Of a stretch of 64,000 bases of DNA, positions 60,301 through 64,000 are shown piece by piece. Position 1 is the first letter of the stretch, and every line of letters starts with the position of its first letter. Source of the DNA: Multifurca ochricompacta (taxonomy: Eukaryota; Basidiomycota; Agaricomycetes; Russulales; Russulaceae); assembly GCA_022496185.1 (NCBI GenBank), contig WTXG01000166.1:18875-82874 (forward strand). The letters run 5' to 3'. The notes under the pieces are model-generated. The model was not told the DNA's origin. It ran no database searches and saw only the letters and a program-made list of their open reading frames with translations. The translations under genes were made by a program, and so were the position numbers.

Positions 60301-61538
60301 ACTTGGGGACATATTTTGAGCCTGAGCAGCTGGATGAGGCAGAGGCTTCATACAGAGAGGCCTTGAAATTTCACAAGATTGCCAATGATGTCCTAGGGCA
60401 AGAAATGATCACAAAGGACTTGGGGACATATTTTTGAGACTGAGCAGGCTGGATGAGCAGAGGCTTCATATAGAGAGGCCATGAAATTTCACAAGATTGC
60501 CAATTCTGTCCTAGGGCAAGCAAATGATTACTTTGGACTTGGGGACATATTTTGAGCCTGAGCAGGCTGGATGAGGCAGAGGCTTCATACAGAGAGGCCT
60601 TGAAATTTCACAAGATTGCCAATTCTGTCCTAGGGCAAGCAAATGATCACTGGACTTGGGGACATATTTTTGAGGCCAGCAGGCTGGTTGAGGCAGAGGC
60701 TTCATACAGAGAGGCCTTGAAATTTCACAAGATTGCCAATGATGTCCTAGGGCAAGCAAATGATCACAAAGGACTTGGGGACATATTTTTGAGACTAAGC
60801 AGGCTGGATGAGGCAGAGGCTTCATATAGAGAGGCCTTGAAATTTCACAAGATTGCCAATGATGTCCTAGGGCAAGGAAATGATCACAAAGGACTTGGGG
60901 ACATATTTTTGAGACTAAGCAGGCTGGATGAGGCAGAGGCTTCATACAGAGAGGCCTTGAAATTTCACAAGATTGCCAATTCTGTCCTAGGGCAAGGAAA
61001 TGATCACAAAGGACTTGGGGACATATTTTTGAGACTAAGCAGGCTGGATGAGGCAGAGGCTTCATATAGAGAGGCCTTGGAATTTCACAAGATTGCCAAT
61101 TCTGTCCTAGGGCAAGCAAATGATTACCTTGGACTTGGGGACATATTTTTGAGCCTGAGCAGGCCAGATGAGGCAGAGGCTTCATATAGAGAGGCCATGA
61201 AATTTCACAAGATTGCCAATTCTGTCCTAGGGCAAGGAGATGATCACAAAGGACTTGGGGACATGTATTTGAGCCTGAGCAGGCTGGATGAGGCAGAGGC
61301 TTCATACAGAGAGGCCTTGGAATTTCACAAGGTTGCCAGTGATGTCTTGGGTCAGGGGACTGATTTACATGGGCTGGGCAAAGTGCATATGGAGAGGTCA
61401 CAACTAGAAGATGCTAGAGGCATGTTTGAGAAGGCACTTGCCATGCACAAGAAAGCATATGCTCCAGTTTGGCAGGGTTTGGATCAGAAGCATTTGAATA
61501 TAGTCCTGTCTAAGATGGACAAGGCCACCCAGGAGTGA
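57337..61538 (+). CDS. NLR-like STAND protein: helical death-domain-like N terminus, NB-ARC, TPR array
   Basis: ATG 57337 starts MQSNTLSLTKKLRSMFH. Exons 57337-57415, 57469-57628, 57684-57841, 57891-58029, 58081-58131 and 58182-58226 precede a long last exon. The N-terminal helices (LAALKEASSLMSKIPYISP, MRDEVKQNKEEWGVVMRKLG) resemble the MLKL/HeLo-like four-helix domains that head many basidiomycete NLRs. The NB-ARC follows: FGRDAEL, P-loop ILGPGGYGKTTLA (about 58400), Walker B IICLDNFESPWD (about 58620), LLITMRG, and VPLAVSLLAHLAQ (about 58890). The C-terminal half is TPR: about 13 near-identical 40-residue units (LSRLDEAEASYREALKFHKI). Fungal NLRs act in non-self recognition and programmed cell death. 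Frame breaks at about 57588, 58671 and 58833 and several in the array each look like one lost base in a homopolymer. Confidence 0.85.
59821..61370 (+). repeat. 120-bp tandem coding repeat (TPR array), 13 units
   Basis: Units start at 59821, 59941, 60060, 60180, 60299, 60416, 60535, 60652, 60771, 60891, 61011, 61131 and 61251, each opening ggacttgggg. Degenerate units flank both ends (59701 and about 61371). Spacing is 120 bases except in 59941-60771, where it is 117-119. Differences between full units are mainly at a few fixed codons (KGLGD or LDLGT, ALKFH or AMKFH, NDVLG or NSVLG). The unit contains no CG dinucleotide. Confidence 0.92.
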
Positions 61539-62165
61539 GATCTTTGCTCAGGTATGGGATACAGCTGTGAGTAATTTTCACATTGTTTTTTTCCAGAGAT
61601 GATAGCTGTTATTTACACATTGTGTGGGGGTTCTATTCAGGGTGTGTGTGGAAAGCTGTATTTTCACTTTAATGTTAGTAGTGGGATTGACAATTGTCTT
61701 GTTTGATATTGCTTTGTGACAGATGTGCTATATTCCAGTAGTGTCCCTCCAATCTTACATATTTTAGAATTTTGTGCTGGTGATAGTGTTCACTACAGGT
61801 AGGCACAACCCACTGGGTATGTGGTCAGGGTACATGCAGGTACAGGTCAGGGTCACATCTTCATACCCCTCATGTGACCCCTACCTGCAGACACCCAACC
61901 CTTGTTGACACAGGATGTGTCTGGAGATGCTTCAGGCATCTAAGGTTCGCTTCAGCTGTAGATTAGATTAGATTAGATTTCGGAGTATCGGACTTTTTAT
62001 GTTATCTTTATTACACTTCCTTTTCTTCTTACTCAGCTGATTAGTGATGGACTTAGTAATGCGCAGTAAGCATGTGATATCTCCTTGTCCAATGGCCTTT
62101 AGCCCTCTCTGTTTGTTGTCAGGCACTTGTGGACTTATTCCCAGTGCGCACAGACCATTTCCCCT
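61539..62165. other. 3' flank of the NLR-like gene, CpG-poor
   Basis: No gene is seen. TGTTGACACAG at 61904-61914 could be the start of an LTR-like terminus, but no matching end was found. Confidence 0.35.
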
Positions 62166-63387
62166 GGCCCCCATGGGTATATAAGGGTGTCTGTTTTGTC
62201 CTCTACACTTCAGAGTTCTTCTTCCTCTGAAGTGTAAGTCGTCTTTACTTTACTTTCTACTTTTCCTTTGACTAACATTCTCTGTGTAGATAACTTGTCT
62301 TTTAGGTCAGTAGTATAGTATTATAGAGTTCTTCTTCCTCTGAAGTATAACTTGTCTTTTAGCCTAACCCGCTACTAACCGCAGTCAGTATAACCAGCAG
62401 CATGATTGTTTGACAGGTTATGGGCCCTGCCGCTCATACTGATCTGTTCTTCCCTTTGTTCATCACAGCCCAACTCGCTTTTCGCACACAAGCTCACAAA
62501 AGCTTCAAAAGTCTTTCCCACCAGCTTCTTCCAGTGAGCTTCTTTATTTACTGTCTGTGCACCTTAACACCCCACAGGATGACGCAGTTTACTGCTCATC
62601 CTGAACTGTTTGGCTAGCCCTTTGGGGTTCTTGCAAAAGGTGATGAGGGACCCTAAGCGGGTGAAACACCTTGAGCTCCTTGAGTGCGCACTAGGTATTA
62701 GTAATTTCATAGTTATAGCTGGGTTTTCGTCCCATAGATAGTCTTAGTAGGCCTATAGCCAGAAGCTTGTGGCTTTAAGTCCAGTCAATGCTTGGCTCTA
62801 TCTGTAAGCTGGGTTTAGCGACCCACATGTGGAGTTTAGGGTCTAGAACAAGGCATGGGTAGTCACTCCCATGACGCTTGGGCTTGATACAAGTAGGCTG
62901 CACTACTATAGTCTATACATAGTAGATATAGTCTTAATCTCTGGGCATAAGTATTCGTTGCCTTTGTAGGGTAACCACGCCCTACCAGAGACAGACTTGT
63001 CATCTACTTAGTCATGGCCCCAATCATCTAGGGCTTAATCATGGACTCCACCACCAGCATTAGAGGAAGGGCTATACACCCTTTGTCTCTAATGGAACTT
63101 GCGGTTGGCTCCTCCATGACATGACTCGCAGTCTTGTTTACACTAGACACTCTGGCTAGTCTACCAGAGCTTATGTCTAGTTACAGGATTGCGCTAGACA
63201 GCTTTACTATACCTAGAAAGTCGCACAACAAAGGCAGGACCTTCTTAGGTTCTGAAGCATAGCGCCACAGTATGGGGTGGCACTCTTAAGCGAGACCTGG
63301 GCACTGGTTCTAACTGCTCCTTGGAACCAGGAATACTTATAACATCTCAAATGCCATCCTCTATTGTCTTCCCTCCCTCCTCCAAGA
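62166..63387 (+). other. Probable LTR and leader of a copia-type element
   Basis: The stretch lies directly upstream of a copia Gag. It has a TATA box TATATAAG at 62178-62185 and two direct repeats of agagttcttcttcctctgaag at 62212 and 62325, and taacttgtcttttag occurs at 62291 and 62347. No gene is seen, and the 1.2 kb is CpG-poor. LTR borders and a primer-binding site could not be fixed. Confidence 0.45.
62178..62185 (+). promoter_or_regulatory. TATA box of the probable copia-type LTR
   Basis: TATATAAG sits in the promoter-like part upstream of the duplicated leader repeats and 1.2 kb before the Gag ATG. The sequence and the setting suggest an LTR promoter; this is inference. Confidence 0.4.
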
Positions 63388-64000
63388 TGGAGCGCCTCGA
63401 TGAGTCAAACTGGCAGGTTTGGTCTGCCAATTTCAACGCCCTTTGAGGATGAATGGGCTCAGGAGGCACATTATCACTGCCTACCCTGACATGCCCCTCC
63501 TCCCTGAAGATAAAGAGGAGAAGGAGAAAATGCAGAAGGAGGTCATTGATCCCATCCTTAGGGAATGGATGGGAGAAGAGGAAATGTTAATTGGGCTACT
63601 CTATCTTAATGTAACCCAGGAGGTTTTACTCTCAGTAACCTCTGATGCCGACTATCCTTCTCTTTTTGAGAAGTATAGTAAGTTGGAATGGCTTTATGGT
63701 GCTGTAGGGAGCATGGCCACGTATAATTTGTGGCTTGCCCTGGTGTCCTTCCGTTTGGATGAAGGACAGTCTTTCAGGACCCAACTACAAAAGGTCCTGG
63801 ATGCAGGAGTACCCTTAGGGAGAATGGGATGGAGGTCAATGACCTCCAGATGAGCTTCATTTTGTTAAAAGCTCTCCCTGACTCCTACAGTACCATTGCC
63901 GGCTCCATACTGGCCTCTGGCGATCCAGAGCGCTCTCCTCAGGACCTTGTGCAGAGGTTCCTGAATGAGGAAAGTCGCCTGGCAGGTCCCTCGGGAAGTG
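63388..64000 (+). pseudogene. Ty1/copia-type Gag (UBN2-like), partial at right edge, two frame breaks
   Basis: ATG 63388 gives MERLDESNWQVWSANFNAL, the usual opening of copia Gag proteins (L-D-x-x-N-W-x-x-W). It continues RMNGLRRHIITAYPDMP, then an acidic helix, SDADYPSLFEKYSKLEWLYG and, in another frame, NDLQMSFILLKALPDSYSTI and QDLVQRFLNEESRLAG, also typical of the family. Frame breaks lie at about 63442 (CTTTGAGG) and 63819 (TTAGGGAGAA); each closes if one base is added to the T or G run. The zinc knuckle and Pol would follow beyond the window. Probably a once-intact element, possibly still so. Confidence 0.8.

Noticed and set aside
59821..61370. Tandem array considered as CRISPR or satellite
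   Set aside because: The unit is 120 bp without spacers and encodes TPR helices in frame; the organism is a eukaryote.
60511..61401. Long minus-strand open frame across the TPR array
   Set aside because: It is the antisense of a stop-poor 120-bp repeat; the plus strand encodes clear TPR motifs.

Overview
The window reads as nuclear DNA of a filamentous basidiomycete, most likely an Agaricomycete. Genes are cut by many short GT-AG introns, often about 45-80 nt, with CTNAC-type branch sites. The gene set includes a class I hydrophobin, CFEM/GPI surface proteins, a fungal G-alpha subunit, a HAK-type potassium transporter and an NB-ARC/TPR NLR-like protein. No species can be named from the sequence alone.

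Layout, left to right. 1-1874 (-) is a retrotransposon Gag with a CCHC zinc knuckle and an in-frame stop. 1.9-3.7 kb holds its leader and a CpG-poor stretch with a tRNA-like head. 3.7-7.3 kb (-) is an HSL-family alpha/beta hydrolase. 9.6-10.05 kb (+) is a hydrophobin, and 11.06-14.29 kb (-) a secreted sphingomyelinase-type phosphodiesterase. 16.1-20.0 kb (+) is a Kap121/importin-5 karyopherin, 21.0-24.6 kb (+) a RhoGAP-domain protein and 26.6-28.4 kb (+) a G-alpha subunit. 30.5-33.6 kb (-) carries two tandem CFEM genes, followed by a flavin monooxygenase (34.2-36.0 kb, -), an acidic unknown (36.7-37.5 kb, -), an NTF2/SnoaL-like gene (38.05-38.7 kb, +), tRNA-Ala(AGC) (39.1 kb, -) and a berberine-bridge-type FAD oxidase (39.3-41.4 kb, -). 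43.4-44.58 kb contains two 5'-truncated LINEs in tandem. Then come an F-box protein (44.9-46.1 kb, -), a HAK K+ transporter with broken frames (47.4-50.7 kb, +), a third CFEM gene (51.2-51.8 kb, -) and a broken P-loop/nuclease-like gene of the CR-RHS kind (52.4-55.2 kb, -). The right end has an NLR-type STAND protein with homogenised TPR repeats (57.3-61.5 kb, +) and the start of a Ty1/copia-type element (about 62-64 kb, +).

The housekeeping and signalling genes (karyopherin, RhoGAP-like, G-alpha) form a block in the middle. The flanks hold secreted and surface functions plus accessory and mobile DNA. No biosynthetic or operon-like cluster is evident.

Two window-wide patterns matter for reading the annotation. 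First, many frame breaks in otherwise conserved genes, in the TPR array and in the copia Gag can be explained by one missing base in a short homopolymer, which looks like consensus indel error rather than true decay. Second, the TPR array and some mobile DNA are strongly CpG-poor while neighbouring genes are CpG-rich, as expected if repeats are methylated at CpG and deaminate. Splice sites given here were inferred by eye from GT-AG signals and protein continuity.
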